A stretch of 6,146 bases of DNA from Anaerolineales bacterium (GTDB lineage Bacteria; Chloroflexota; Anaerolineae; Anaerolineales; UBA4823): the NCBI GenBank assembly GCA_022865865.1, contig JALHTN010000315.1:1-6146 (forward strand). Direction: 5' to 3'. The notes under the pieces were generated by a model. The model was given only the letters and a program-made list of their open reading frames with translations. It was not told the DNA's origin and did not search any database. The position numbers were made by a program, and so were the translations under genes. This document shows positions 5,775-6,146 of the stretch, one piece after another (position 1 is the first letter of the stretch; each line of letters starts with the position of its first letter).

Positions 5775-6146
5775 TCACTCACCCGCTTCGCCGGCGGTTT
5801 CCTCCTCGCCAAAGGCCGGCACCAGCGCGCCGCTGGTCAGGTAGCGGAAGAAGTCGGAGTCGGCCGGAATGATAATGGAGTCGCCTTCCTTCAGGGTGAT
5901 CTTATAGGCTTCCAGACGGCGGATGAAGGCGTAGAACTCCGGGTCTTGCTCCAGGGCTGCGGCGTAGATCTTGATGGCAAAGGCCTCGCCCTCGCCACGC
6001 AGGCTCTGGGCCTCGGCGTAGCCCTCGGCCAGGATGACCGTCCGCTCCCGGTCCGCCTGAGCGCGCAGGATGGCCGCCTGCTCCTCGCCCTCTGCGCGGA
6101 AGAGCGATGACTCCCGCTGGCGCTCAGCCTGCATACGCAGGTAGAC
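5775..6146 (-). CDS. hflC: HflC-type SPFH-domain protein (5' end outside window)
   Basis: The C-terminal 123 residues of an HflC-like protein, in frame from the right edge with no start in view (an internal ATG at 6134 is not the start). HflC forms, with HflK, a large membrane-anchored cage around the FtsH protease and limits its access to substrates. The visible part begins VYLRMQAERQRESS, the end of the SPFH domain, followed by a charged Ala/Glu/Arg-rich coiled coil (to about residue 50). It then has the family landmarks LRGEGEAFAIKIYAAALEQD and EFYAFIRRLEAYK, the strand segment GDSIIIPADSDFFRYL, and an acidic tail ending GEEETAGEAGE. This order is HflC rather than HflK. In most bacteria hflK lies just upstream, which here would be beyond 6146. 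The gene is GC-rich (62-67% in two sampled 60-bp lines), clearly above the flanking gap. No terminator hairpin is visible after the TGA at 5777-5775. Confidence 0.88.
   Translation of the reverse strand, partial: VYLRMQAERQRESSLFRAEGEEQAAILRAQADRERTVILAEGYAEAQSLRGEGEAFAIKIYAAALEQDPEFYAFIRRLEAYKITLKEGDSIIIPADSDFFRYLTSGALVPAFGEEETAGEAGE

Overview
The window is a bacterial chromosomal segment in which every confident gene lies on the minus strand, so the genes read from high to low coordinates. Gene content and moderate GC (about 50% in the transporter genes, visibly higher in the two right-hand genes) would fit a Chloroflexota (Anaerolineae-like) bacterium or a similar free-living anaerobe. This is inferred from protein flavour only; no rRNA or tRNA is present to fix taxonomy.

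Layout, right to left in transcription order. (1) 6146-5775: C-terminal third of an HflC-type SPFH membrane protein, with its 5' end outside the window. (2) 5774-5211: about 560 bp without a confident gene. It holds plus-strand open stretches that look like a decayed gene, plus the promoter of the next gene. (3) 5210-4146: an enolase-superfamily enzyme with the full catalytic set of a dipeptide epimerase. (4) 4081-3083: a fusion of a catalytically degenerate ABC ATPase domain to a C-terminal LytTR DNA-binding domain, probably starting at TTG. (5) 2919-2891: a good sigma-70-like promoter. (6) An operon of a 49-residue two-helix membrane protein (2815-2666), an intact ABC ATPase (2638-1895) and two paralogous ABC-2 type permeases (1895-816, and 758 to the left edge, the second cut off by the window).

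Genes 5' to the operon and the operon itself probably form one functional unit: an ABC exporter of the NatAB/DrrAB-like ABC-2 class whose two different permeases presumably form a heterodimer, driven by one active ATPase. The adjacent pseudo-ATPase-LytTR protein aligns with the transporter ATPase without gaps over about 190 residues (about 37% identity by hand count), yet has lost the Walker A lysine, the Q-loop glutamine, the signature motif and the Walker B aspartate. It is most simply read as a duplicate ATPase recruited as a transcriptional regulator, possibly one that reports on transporter state or binds nucleotide without hydrolysis. This is the most interesting item in the window. The substrate of the exporter cannot be read from the sequence.

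Several start sites were set by Shine-Dalgarno evidence inside longer open frames: 2815 for the small protein, 2638 for the ATPase and 5210 for the epimerase. A perfect 11-bp inverted repeat sits between the two permease genes.
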